A DNA stretch of 44,852 nt from JACQNR01 sp049515175 (lineage in GTDB: Bacteria; Acidobacteriota; Terriglobia; UBA7540), in contig JBEKUI010000005.1 in assembly GCA_049515175.1 (NCBI GenBank), positions 1-44,852 of the forward strand, written 5' to 3'. A program made the position numbers and the translations under genes. Shown piece by piece: positions 1-6,714 of the stretch (position 1 is the stretch's first letter; every line of letters starts with the position of its first letter). The notes below the pieces were generated by a model. That model was not told the DNA's origin and ran no database searches. It saw nothing but the letters and a program-made list of their open reading frames with translations.

Positions 1-717
1 GCCGACTGGTTCTGGGCGATCTACCGGATGAGTCAAGGGAAGAAAGGGATCTCGGCGCTGCAACTGAGCAAGGAGATCGGGGTGAGTTACCCGACCGCCT
101 GGCTGATGGCGCACAAGATTCGCAAGGCCATGGCGGACCGGGAGCAAGGGCGGCAGTTACGCGGGTTGATTGAAGTCGACGAGGGCTACGTGGGTGGAAA
201 GGAAAGGGGTACGGGGCGGATCGGACGCGCCGCGCAGAGCAAGTCGATTGTGGCGGTGGCGGTGGAACATTGGAAACCCGGAGAGCTGGGGCGGCCGCCG
301 ATTCCGGGCCGCGTCGCCTTGGCCGTGATGCCGGATGCGACGGCGGCGAGTGTGCGGGCCTTTCTGGACAGCAAAGTGAAAGCGCGCAGCGCGCTGCTGA
401 CCGACGCCTGGGCCGGCTACAGCGGGCTGAGCTGGCGCGGCTTCCCGCACGCGGCTATCCCGCTGGGCGATGACCGCAAGCTCCTGCGGCGGTTCTTTCC
501 CTGGGTGCATATCACGTTGTCGAATTTGAAGAGGTTTCTGCTGGGCACCCACCACAAGCCGCAACCCAAACACCTGAAGCGCTACGTGGCCGAGTTCACC
601 TACCGGCTGAACCGGCGCTGGCAGGAGGGGAGCCTGTTCCACCGCCTCACGCGCGCCTGCCTTAGCACCAACACCATCACCTACAAAGACTTAGTGGCAG
701 AACCGGAGCTAGCTTGA
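1..717 (+). CDS. IS1595-family (ISXO2-like) transposase, 5' end cut by window
   Basis: DDE-type transposase that would move its own insertion sequence. The reading frame is open from base 1, so the N-terminus lies outside the window; an internal ATG at 28 is unlikely to be the start because the upstream residues (WFWAIY) match the family. Visible core: first catalytic Asp in EVDEGYVGG, second in LLTDAWAGYSG, and the Asn that replaces the third acidic residue in this family, in SNLKRFLLGTHH, followed by EFTYRLNRR. The IS boundaries cannot be fixed: the left end is missing and no convincing right terminal inverted repeat was recognised after the stop. It lies beside a broken toxin-antitoxin locus, which fits an accessory region. 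Confidence 0.9.
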   Translation, partial: ADWFWAIYRMSQGKKGISALQLSKEIGVSYPTAWLMAHKIRKAMADREQGRQLRGLIEVDEGYVGGKERGTGRIGRAAQSKSIVAVAVEHWKPGELGRPPIPGRVALAVMPDATAASVRAFLDSKVKARSALLTDAWAGYSGLSWRGFPHAAIPLGDDRKLLRRFFPWVHITLSNLKRFLLGTHHKPQPKHLKRYVAEFTYRLNRRWQEGSLFHRLTRACLSTNTITYKDLVAEPELA

Positions 718-883
718 TATTCACAATCTGAGGAACGAAGCCAGAATGTTGCTGAAAACAAAGGAGAGGCGGTCGCGGTCAGAGCGTCCAACACAGGCCG
801 CCCCCGGCGTCGCACGGGCATCGAGCCTGTCGCCATCCTCACGCCCGAGACGGTGGTGCAACAACCCAAAGCGAGGCCCTGAC

Positions 884-1168
884 CTAAGACCGCCTCTTTC
901 CCGGCCGCAGCTTCTTCGCCACGTAGCGCTGGTCGAGAGCCTGTCGGATGAACGTCTTGATCACCGCCTGGCGGCTGATGTTCAACTCCAAGGCGGCGAG
1001 GTCCAGTTCCCTGAGCATGGGAGAGGTGAAATCGACATTCACCCGGCGGATCGGTTCCATCATTCGGCCGGCGTTGCTGAAGAAGGGGGACACCTCCTCG
1101 CCGCGCTCGGCACGGCGAGCGATGGCTTCCGCCGAGTGAGGCTTGCGGGCCTTATGTGTGTTCTTCAT
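884..1168 (-). CDS. CopG/BrnA-like ribbon-helix-helix antitoxin
   Basis: A 94-residue basic protein. Residues about 41-85 (RRVNVDFTSPMLRELDLAAL onward, then ISRQAVIKTFIRQAL) look like the short beta strand and two helices of a ribbon-helix-helix DNA-binding domain found in BrnA/CopG antitoxins. The N-terminal part (SAEAIARRAERGEEVSPFF) matches the toxin-neutralising segment of BrnA-like proteins. The ATG at 1168 has a GGAG ribosome site about 10 bases upstream. Such antitoxins normally follow a brnT toxin gene; here only a toxin-like C-terminal remnant is visible just upstream (1217-1276), so this is probably an orphan antitoxin. Family assignment is by motif memory. Confidence 0.7.
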   Translation of the reverse strand: MKNTHKARKPHSAEAIARRAERGEEVSPFFSNAGRMMEPIRRVNVDFTSPMLRELDLAALELNISRQAVIKTFIRQALDQRYVAKKLRPGKRRS

Positions 1169-1216
1169 AAAGACGTTGCTCCTGCGGGGTGGCCTTCCAC
1201 AGCGTCACGTTAGAGA

Positions 1217-1276
1217 TTACTCCTCAACCTCCTGCTCTTTCGCGCGTCGAAACGAAATCGCATCGTAGTATAACTG
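1217..1276 (-). pseudogene. Remnant of a BrnT-like toxin C-terminus
   Basis: Immediately upstream of the antitoxin, the minus strand encodes an in-frame tail (YYDAISFRRAKEQEVEE, then TAA at 1217-1219) that resembles the C-terminus of BrnT-type RNase toxins, which typically end in an R-I-I-S-x-R-x-A-x-x-x-E pattern. An in-frame stop precedes it and no toxin body could be followed upstream, where the next minus-strand gene ends at 1412. The position, toxin before antitoxin with about 48 bases between them, fits the usual brnTA order. The call rests on a short match and is tentative. Confidence 0.4.
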
Positions 1277-1376
1277 TTATACCACGCCGACGCAAGCCCG
1301 CACCGCCCCGCCAACCGTAGCGGGGCTTCAAAAGCCACAACGTCGCCCCCTCCAGCCAAGAGGTCGCCGGTCCCTT

Positions 1377-1392
1377 CCCGTCAGGTGACGGG
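1377..1392. repeat. Perfect small hairpin 3' of the 1412-2104 gene
   Basis: Seven-base arms CCCGTCA and TGACGGG around a two-base loop, lying 20 bases beyond the stop of the minus-strand gene that ends at 1412. There is no T-run, so an intrinsic terminator is not supported. It could be part of a dispersed repeat: a related CCGTCAGCCGACGG word occurs at 26661. Confidence 0.4.
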
Positions 1393-1411
1393 CGCCGACC
1401 GGCGCTACAGC

Positions 1412-2104
1412 TCAGCCCAAGCGCGAGAGAGAGCGGTCGATGGTGAGGGAGAGGGTGGCCAGAGCGTCCTCGACGTAGTGGGCCAGCGCCTCGCGGTAGA
1501 AGCTCAGGCTGCGCTCGCGCACGGCGGGTTCGGGCTCCAGGGGGGCGACGAGGTGGTTGGTTTCGTGGAGCAGGACGCTGAGCAGGCGAAGGCGGAACTG
1601 CTTGGCGTGGAACTCCTCGAGGCGCGAGCCTTCCAGGAACTTCACGTCCAGCGCGGTATCGGAGAGCGGCAGCGCCGACCACTCCTCGACGCGCCGGCAG
1701 GCGATATCCATCTCGCCCACGCGCGCCCCGCCCAGCGCCTCGTGATGTTCGGCGAAGGGCGCTTCCCTCACTACGACGTGGCGGTGGCCGAGGCAGCTGC
1801 AGATGTTGGAGCGGCGCAACTGCACGACGATCAGTTCCGGCGCCTCGAAGAGCATGTGGTCGTAGACGTCGCGGCACGACTGCGGCGCTTCCACCCAATC
1901 CTGTTCGACGCTGCGCGCCACCTGGCGCGCTCCAGCGGCGTCGCGCACCGAGTGGGCGATGACGACGAGGGGCAGCGGGCGGTCGGTGAAGCGCACGATG
2001 CGGTAGCGCCGCCCGCTCAGCCATTGCCACCAGCGCACCCAGCGCGGCAGCGAGCCCAGGTACTCCTCGACGGCGGTGGGGGTGAGGGCAGATTCAGTGC
2101 GCAT
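1412..2104 (-). CDS. Unknown protein with an HExxH motif
   Basis: A 230-residue protein of no recognised family. The frame is open further upstream, but that extension is a translated dispersed repeat (2126-2206), so the ATG at 2104 (MRTESALTPT) is preferred. Residues 180-184 read HETNH inside a predicted hydrophobic helix (LLSVLLHETNHLV), followed by a helix with acidic residues E205 and E212 (YREALAHYVEDAL). This layout is what gluzincin-type zinc peptidases show (HExxH plus a downstream Glu), but the rest gives no support for a peptidase fold. No signal peptide or membrane segment is evident. It lies downstream of and on the same strand as the phosphodiesterase gene. Confidence 0.65.
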   Translation of the reverse strand: MRTESALTPTAVEEYLGSLPRWVRWWQWLSGRRYRIVRFTDRPLPLVVIAHSVRDAAGARQVARSVEQDWVEAPQSCRDVYDHMLFEAPELIVVQLRRSNICSCLGHRHVVVREAPFAEHHEALGGARVGEMDIACRRVEEWSALPLSDTALDVKFLEGSRLEEFHAKQFRLRLLSVLLHETNHLVAPLEPEPAVRERSLSFYREALAHYVEDALATLSLTIDRSLSRLG

Positions 2105-2125
2105 GGCGAATCCGATGTCCCGTCT

Positions 2126-2206
2126 GTCGTGCTGAGCATCGCGAAGCATCTGCAGTGGTTCCCGAGGATGCAAAAATGCAGATCCTTCGCTGCGCTCAGG
2201 ATGACA
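2126..2206. repeat. Dispersed imperfect palindrome (HPERSEG type)
   Basis: Imperfect inverted repeat: the left arm (from GTCGTGCTGAGCATCGCGAA) and the right arm (ending CGCTGCGCTCAGGATGACA) are near-complements around about 30 bases that include CAGTGGTTCCCGAGGATGC. Read on the minus strand it gives the spurious peptide CHPERSEGSAF, familiar from intergenic repeats in many bacterial genomes, Acidobacteriota included. It separates the phosphodiesterase gene from the 1412-2104 gene. Confidence 0.75.
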
Positions 2207-2273
2207 TGCCTGCGATACCCTTCCGGGCCCCGCGTAACACCTCTCAGCGAAGAGTGGCGATGTAAAACCGCCG

Positions 2274-3551
2274 CTACGCCAGGTCCAGCGGCTCCGACTC
2301 GCCGGCGAGTTCGTCCAAGGCGACGCCGGCCAGTTGCGCCAGCGTGGGAGCAATCCGGGTCAGCTTGAAGCGCCCGAGATTCTTGCCCGGCGCGATGCCC
2401 GGCCCGGCGGCGATGAATGACGCTTCCAGCCCCGGGCGGGTGGGCAAGTGGCCGTGCGTTCCGCGGTCGTGCTCGCTGGGGCGGATGAGCGGCCCCGAGA
2501 AGCGGTCGGTGAAGCAGAAGCCGGGCGCGGCGTCGAGGATGAACTCCGCGTCGGGATCGCTCTCCAGCGCTTCCAGCTTGCGGCGGTCGAGGATCGCGGC
2601 GACGGCGCCGGAATCCTTCAGGCGCTTCAAGGCGCGGTCGAGGGCGCGGGTCTCGAGCGACGAAGGCTCCTCCAGCCAGAAGACGGCGAACGAGCCGCCA
2701 GCGTGCACGGCGCCCAGGTGCTTGAGTTCGGGATGCTTACTTCTCACGCCAAACAGGCCTTCTTCCGCCAGCACGACGAGCGGCGCCGCTTCCTTCTCGA
2801 CGGGGAGGAAGCCGTGATCCGAAAGCACCGCCAGCGTCACCCGGCCCGCCGCGGTGGCAGCCTCGCGCAGGCGGCCGAGTTCGACGTCGGCGACCTCCAG
2901 AGCTTTCAACGCCTCGCGCGACTGCGGCCCGTGCACGTGCGCCTGTTGGTCGTAGCCCACGAAATGCACCAGGAGCAGGTCCGGGCGGTAGGTCTTCCAG
3001 ATATAGAGCGCCGCCTCGCCGCGCAGGCGGTCGGGCTCGGAGCGCAGCGCCGACTTGAAGTGCTGCAGCAGCTCCTCGACGAGTCCGGGGGTGGAGTGCT
3101 GGACGACGGTCTGGAAATCCTGATGGGGATCGGGAGCGGCGGGGTCCCAGATCTCCGGCAGGTTGAAATCGATGGGGGCGCCGGCGCTCACCGGCCAGCT
3201 GACGGCCGCCGTCTTCAGGCCGTGGACGCGCGCCAGGCTCCAGAGCGTCGGAACGCGAATCGCCGCCGCGAACCAGTGCCAGGGCCGCGTCTTCTCCGTG
3301 GGGTCGAGCGAGGCGAGATGACTGTAGATGCCATGCACGCGCGGCGCGACGCCCGTCACCAGCGTGGCGTGGGCGGGATAGGTCGTCGAGGGGAAGACGC
3401 TCTCCACCGCCTCGGCCGAGGCCGCGCCGGAAAGCAGCTCCTGGAGGTTGGGAATCTTCAGGCCCAGTTCGCCGGCGCGCCGGTAGAGGTCGGGACGCAT
3501 GCCGTCCAGCGACAGAACCAGCAGGCGCGATGTTCGAGCACTCGCCTTCAC
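2274..3551 (-). CDS. Nucleotide pyrophosphatase/phosphodiesterase-family (alkaline phosphatase fold) enzyme
   Basis: A 425-residue metal-dependent phosphodiesterase of the NPP/AP superfamily. Metal and catalytic residues are visible in order: D16 in LSLDGMRPD, the nucleophile Thr57 in FPSTTYPAHATLVTG, the second metal site YDQQAHVHG, then SDHG and HDRGTHGH near the C-terminus. No signal peptide is obvious, so it may be cytoplasmic; the substrate cannot be told. The start is GTG at 3551, with a GGAAGGA ribosome site about 11 bases upstream. It is transcribed away from the fluoride-riboswitch operon, and the 238-base spacer between them carries the promoter and riboswitch of that operon. Confidence 0.88.
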   Translation of the reverse strand: MKASARTSRLLVLSLDGMRPDLYRRAGELGLKIPNLQELLSGAASAEAVESVFPSTTYPAHATLVTGVAPRVHGIYSHLASLDPTEKTRPWHWFAAAIRVPTLWSLARVHGLKTAAVSWPVSAGAPIDFNLPEIWDPAAPDPHQDFQTVVQHSTPGLVEELLQHFKSALRSEPDRLRGEAALYIWKTYRPDLLLVHFVGYDQQAHVHGPQSREALKALEVADVELGRLREAATAAGRVTLAVLSDHGFLPVEKEAAPLVVLAEEGLFGVRSKHPELKHLGAVHAGGSFAVFWLEEPSSLETRALDRALKRLKDSGAVAAILDRRKLEALESDPDAEFILDAAPGFCFTDRFSGPLIRPSEHDRGTHGHLPTRPGLEASFIAAGPGIAPGKNLGRFKLTRIAPTLAQLAGVALDELAGESEPLDLA

Positions 3552-3631
3552 GTTAGAGATCCTTCCATCGGAAGGGCACGGGAACCTCTCGGACCGGCCT
3601 CGCCAAGCGGTTCCACCCCTAAGACTACACC

Positions 3632-3659
3632 TTGAAACGGCCTGAGCGATGTGTATAAT
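3632..3659 (+). promoter_or_regulatory. Sigma70-type promoter of the fluoride operon
   Basis: TTGAAA at 3632-3637 and a perfect TATAAT at 3654-3659 with a 16-base spacer. Transcription would start near 3666, just before the riboswitch aptamer at 3671. Confidence 0.8.
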
Positions 3660-3670
3660 ATCAGTATCAA

Positions 3671-3723
3671 GGCGATGGAGTTCGCCTAACGAACCACCCG
3701 CTGCGCGGGGTGATAACTCCTAC
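3671..3723 (+). promoter_or_regulatory. Fluoride riboswitch (crcB RNA motif) aptamer
   Basis: The sequence follows the fluoride aptamer consensus GGCGATGG...GCC...CACC...GGTGAT...CTCCTAC. Expected helices can be drawn: P1 pairs GGAGTT (3677-3682) with AACTCC (3715-3720); a second hairpin spans about 3695-3712 (CACCC/GGGTG with an inner GC-rich loop); the pseudoknot pairs GGCG (3671-3674) with CGCC (3683-3686). The 3' strand of P1 is shared with the 5' arm of the terminator that follows, so fluoride binding should block termination and switch the operon on. The downstream antiporter and UspA genes are gene types known to be controlled by fluoride riboswitches. Confidence 0.92.
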
Positions 3724-3755
3724 TATGACTTCGGGTCGTGGTAGGGGTTTTTTTT
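3717..3755 (+). terminator. Riboswitch-controlled intrinsic terminator
   Basis: A stem of up to 13 pairs (3717-3729 with 3735-3747, some G-U) around the loop TTCGG, followed by eight T residues at 3748-3755. Bases 3717-3720 also belong to aptamer helix P1, which makes the two structures mutually exclusive: the terminator forms without ligand. Confidence 0.9.
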
Positions 3756-3789
3756 GGCCCTGCCTTGCCCCGTGACGTGTGAGGTTGGA

Positions 3790-4968
3790 GTGAATCCGTG
3801 GTTAATCGCATCGCTTTGGGTGGGCCTGGCGCTCATCGCCACGATGTTCTCGATCCGCCTGGGCATCTCCGTGGCCCTGGTAGAAATTGCCGTGGGCGTC
3901 TTGGCGGGCAATTTCCTTCACCTGACACCCAACGAATGGGTTAGTTTCCTGGCAAGCTTCGGGAGCGTCCTGCTGACCTTCCTGGCGGGAGCGGAAATCG
4001 ACCCCGACGTCCTCCGAGCCAATCTGAAAGAGAGCCTGCTGATCGGTTTCTTCTCGTTTCTCGCGCCGGCACTCGGCGCCTTCGCTGCGGCTCACTGGAT
4101 CTTCCACTGGAATCTGCAGGCCGCGCAAATCGCGGGCATCGCGCTTTCGACGACTTCCGTCGCCGTGGTTTACGCGGTGATGATTGAGAGCAAGCTGAAC
4201 GAAACGGAGTTCGGCAAAGTCATCCTGGCGGCCTGCTTCGTGACCGACCTGGGTACCGTCGTGGCGCTCGGCCTGATCTTCGCGCAATACAACCGCTGGC
4301 TGCTGATCTTCACGGTGGCCACGACGCTGCTCCTCTGGGTGCTCCCGAAGTTCACCGGCTGGTATTTCGCCAAAGTCGGCAATCGCGTGAGCGAGCCGGA
4401 GATCAAGTTCATCCTGTTCATCCTCTTTATTCTGGGCGGGATGGCGACGATGGCGCGCAGTGAGGCCGTACTTCCCGCGTACTTGATCGGGCTGGTCATG
4501 GCCCGTCAGTTTCTGAAGAACCGCGTGCTGATGCACCGCATGCGGGCCATCGCGTTTTCCATCCTCACGCCGTTCTACTTCCTGAAGGCGGGCTCGTACG
4601 TTTCGTTCAAGGCGCTTTGGGCTGGCCTGATCCTGATCGGAGCGCTCTTTCTGGTGAAGATGGCGGCCAAGACTGCGGGAGTTCTTCCCTTCGCGCTCGG
4701 CTTCGGTTTCGGCCGCCAGCGAAGCGCATACACGACTCTGCTGATGGCGACGGGACTGACGTTTGGGACCATCTCCGCTCTGTTCGGATTAACTCACGGC
4801 TACATTGACCAGTCGCAGTACACGGTGCTGGTGACGGTCGTCATCCTGAGCGCCATCGTGCCGACGTTGATCGCAGAACGGTTCTTCAGACCGGACGTGA
4901 ATGCAGTGGGCGTGCGGGAACAAGATGCGCTTGTGCCCGCCGCGCAGAGTGTCGGAAGCGAGGTATAA
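3790..4968 (+). CDS. CPA2-type cation/proton antiporter, fluoride-responsive
   Basis: A 392-residue integral membrane protein with about 12 hydrophobic segments, of the monovalent cation:proton antiporter-2 superfamily (Na+/H+ exchanger fold). The start is taken as GTG 3790, with GAGG at 3781-3784; an in-frame TTG at 3754 lies in the terminator T-run and is unlikely. The unwound helix region (GIALSTTSVAVVYAVM) and the helix carrying the ion-binding acid (CFVTDLGTVVALG, T152-D153) are visible; the pair is T-D, not the N-D or D-D of many Na+/H+ exchangers. It is first gene after a fluoride riboswitch, where CPA-family antiporters are known and are thought to relieve fluoride stress; fluoride/H+ exchange is inference. 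The uspA start follows four bases after its stop. Confidence 0.9.
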   Translation: MNPWLIASLWVGLALIATMFSIRLGISVALVEIAVGVLAGNFLHLTPNEWVSFLASFGSVLLTFLAGAEIDPDVLRANLKESLLIGFFSFLAPALGAFAAAHWIFHWNLQAAQIAGIALSTTSVAVVYAVMIESKLNETEFGKVILAACFVTDLGTVVALGLIFAQYNRWLLIFTVATTLLLWVLPKFTGWYFAKVGNRVSEPEIKFILFILFILGGMATMARSEAVLPAYLIGLVMARQFLKNRVLMHRMRAIAFSILTPFYFLKAGSYVSFKALWAGLILIGALFLVKMAAKTAGVLPFALGFGFGRQRSAYTTLLMATGLTFGTISALFGLTHGYIDQSQYTVLVTVVILSAIVPTLIAERFFRPDVNAVGVREQDALVPAAQSVGSEV

Positions 4969-4971
4969 GTC

Positions 4972-5394
4972 ATGTTCAAGAAGATTCTGGTTGCCAACGA
5001 CGGCTCGGAAGGTGGCAAAAAGGCCTTGGCAGCGGGTATTGCCGCCGCTCAGCGCTTCGGCGCGGAACTGCACTCCATCACCGTCATCGAACGCCCCAAC
5101 CATTTCGCGGAGACCGTGGGCGAGGTGATGGAGGAGCACGAAGAGAGCGAGAAGTATTTCCAACACATTTGCTCCGAGTCGACAGCCCAGGCGCAAGCGG
5201 CCGGGATTGAACTGAAATGCGACGTTCGGCCAGGCCATGAGGTGGAAACGATCATTCGCTTTGCGCGCGACAATCACTTTGACCTGCTGGTGGTCGGCTT
5301 CATGGGCCATAGCCGCATCTTCGACCGCTTTTGGGGCGACACGTCTCAGAACCTGACGAGGCACGCCCCCTGTTCCGTGTTGCTGGTGAAATAG
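4972..5394 (+). CDS. Universal stress protein UspA family
   Basis: A 140-residue single-domain Usp. The N-terminal strand with the nucleotide-contacting Asp (KKILVANDGSEGG) and the C-terminal ATP-binding loop G-x2-G-x9-G (GFMGHSRIFDRFWGD, where the family usually has Ser/Thr after the last Gly) are present, so ATP binding is likely. It is translated just after the antiporter. Usp proteins are repeatedly found behind fluoride riboswitches, so it is probably part of the fluoride response, perhaps as a regulator of the antiporter; that role is inferred from position. Confidence 0.92.
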   Translation: MFKKILVANDGSEGGKKALAAGIAAAQRFGAELHSITVIERPNHFAETVGEVMEEHEESEKYFQHICSESTAQAQAAGIELKCDVRPGHEVETIIRFARDNHFDLLVVGFMGHSRIFDRFWGDTSQNLTRHAPCSVLLVK

Positions 5395-5433
5395 TAGAGG
5401 ACTTCGGATTTTCCCCCTTCCGGAGAGTTTCTG

Positions 5434-5883
5434 ATGGAACCGCAGACGCAGCCCTTCATCGATGAGGTCAGTAGCAATCACCGCAGGATTCTCTCCGTTC
5501 GTCTACGCTTGTTGGAGGAAGATTGTTTCCAACTGCTGGATTTGTTCCACACGGAGGCGCGCTCCCTCTGCGAGCGCCCGCCGCTGCAGGGAGAGAAGGC
5601 GGAGGAATTCAGGGAATTGTCAGCTCACTTGCGGGCGGTCATAGCAGGTATGAAGGCCGAGCTTAAACTCGAACCTGCCCGGCTCGACCCCCAGCGCGTG
5701 GCCCGCGCGCTGCTTACCTCCATGAGCGTCGCGATCGAGGAATTGTACCCGGAGTACCTCCACGGGTACGGAAAGGTCCCCGCCGCTCTGGCCTCCTACC
5801 TGAGATCCCGGGTTCAGGAAATGCTGGCCATCATGAGGAAAATCAACCGTGCGCTCGAAACGGTGACGAAAAGCGAGAGGTGA
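5434..5883 (+). CDS. Unknown all-helical protein, paralogue of the 8525-8938 product
   Basis: A 149-residue charged protein without signal peptide or membrane segment, probably a bundle of long helices. No named family was recognised. Its C-terminal half (LDPQRVARALL...IEELYPEYLHGYGK...) aligns by eye with the protein encoded at 8525-8938 (PDPRQILAAEL...LENAMPERMKGYGK...), sharing the D-P, P-E and G-Y-G-K positions and helix spacing. The two copies bracket the ATPase and dynamin-like GTPase genes, so they may be partners of those proteins. The gene starts 39 bases after uspA and ends six bases before the ATPase start, within the riboswitch-controlled operon. Confidence 0.75.
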   Translation: MEPQTQPFIDEVSSNHRRILSVRLRLLEEDCFQLLDLFHTEARSLCERPPLQGEKAEEFRELSAHLRAVIAGMKAELKLEPARLDPQRVARALLTSMSVAIEELYPEYLHGYGKVPAALASYLRSRVQEMLAIMRKINRALETVTKSER

Positions 5884-5889
5884 TCGACC

Positions 5890-6714
5890 GTGTTCCGCTC
5901 TCTCCCTCCCCCATTCCTGGGCCGAGCCGCCGAATTTCAGAAGCTGCACGAAGCTTTGAAGAGGCGTGAGAGTTTGCTGATTTTGGGTCCGGCGGGAATC
6001 GGCAAGACGGCACTGGCGATGAAAGTTCTGAACAGCCTCCCTTCGCCGCTTGCCCGGTCAGCGATCTACCTGAGCGGGGCGGACGGGTTGCAGCCCCTCC
6101 TGCGATCACTCTTGAGCCGGCTTTACGAAGCCGGGGACATGACGCTTCGCCGGCAATTGCGCGCAGAAGGCATCCGCAAGGGAACTTTACAACCCTGGCT
6201 GAAGTCGCTCTCGACGAGCCGTCTGAGGGGCTCGCTTTACCGATCGGCAGAGATGGGCCTCTACTGCATTGTCCTCGATCACATGCAGCCGCTGACTCAC
6301 GCCGTCGCCAAGGTAGTTCGGGAACTCATTCAAATGCGCAACGCGCCGGTTTACCTTCTGGCTCGGGGCCTGAGTGAGGCTGAGATCGGCCACGTGACCG
6401 ATCTCTATTGGAGCGACCGGCAACGCCTAGCCCTCGGCCCGCTATCGAAGGACCCGGCCCATCAATTGCTGGAATGGTGCGTGCAGCGCTTCGGCCTTGC
6501 ACGGCTCAACCTCACGGGCTTTCGGGAGCAAGTGCTTCAGCTCAGTGGACAGATTCCCGGCGCCCTGATCATGATGTGCGCCCTTGCTGCAGAGCCGCGT
6601 TATCATTACGGGGCGCAGATCAAAACCAAGTTGATCCGCATCGATTCCCTGGTACGCGGATACGACCCGCTGCCATCTCTGAAGCTTGCCGAGGGCGCCG
6701 ATGACGGAAGGTGA
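5890..6714 (+). CDS. P-loop ATPase of the AAA/STAND type
   Basis: A 274-residue soluble ATPase starting at GTG 5890. Walker A is GPAGIGKT (residues 33-40), after a short motif FLGRAAEFQKLHEAL that resembles the start of AAA_16/NACHT-like ATPases. Walker B is CIVLD (D130), followed by His where many AAA proteins have Glu. A sensor-like strand (APVYLLARG) and a helical lid follow. It is short for a STAND protein and carries no obvious effector or repeat domain. Its 3' end overlaps the dynamin-like gene start by 14 bases, implying translational coupling and a shared process; the nature of that process is unknown. Confidence 0.8.
   Translation: MFRSLPPPFLGRAAEFQKLHEALKRRESLLILGPAGIGKTALAMKVLNSLPSPLARSAIYLSGADGLQPLLRSLLSRLYEAGDMTLRRQLRAEGIRKGTLQPWLKSLSTSRLRGSLYRSAEMGLYCIVLDHMQPLTHAVAKVVRELIQMRNAPVYLLARGLSEAEIGHVTDLYWSDRQRLALGPLSKDPAHQLLEWCVQRFGLARLNLTGFREQVLQLSGQIPGALIMMCALAAEPRYHYGAQIKTKLIRIDSLVRGYDPLPSLKLAEGADDGR

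Noticed and set aside
718..883. Right terminal inverted repeat of the IS1595 element
   Set aside because: The left end is outside the window, so no pair could be compared; nothing here is convincing on its own.
746..1213. Plus-strand frame over the antitoxin region
   Set aside because: The opposite-strand antitoxin has a recognisable domain and ribosome site; this frame has neither.
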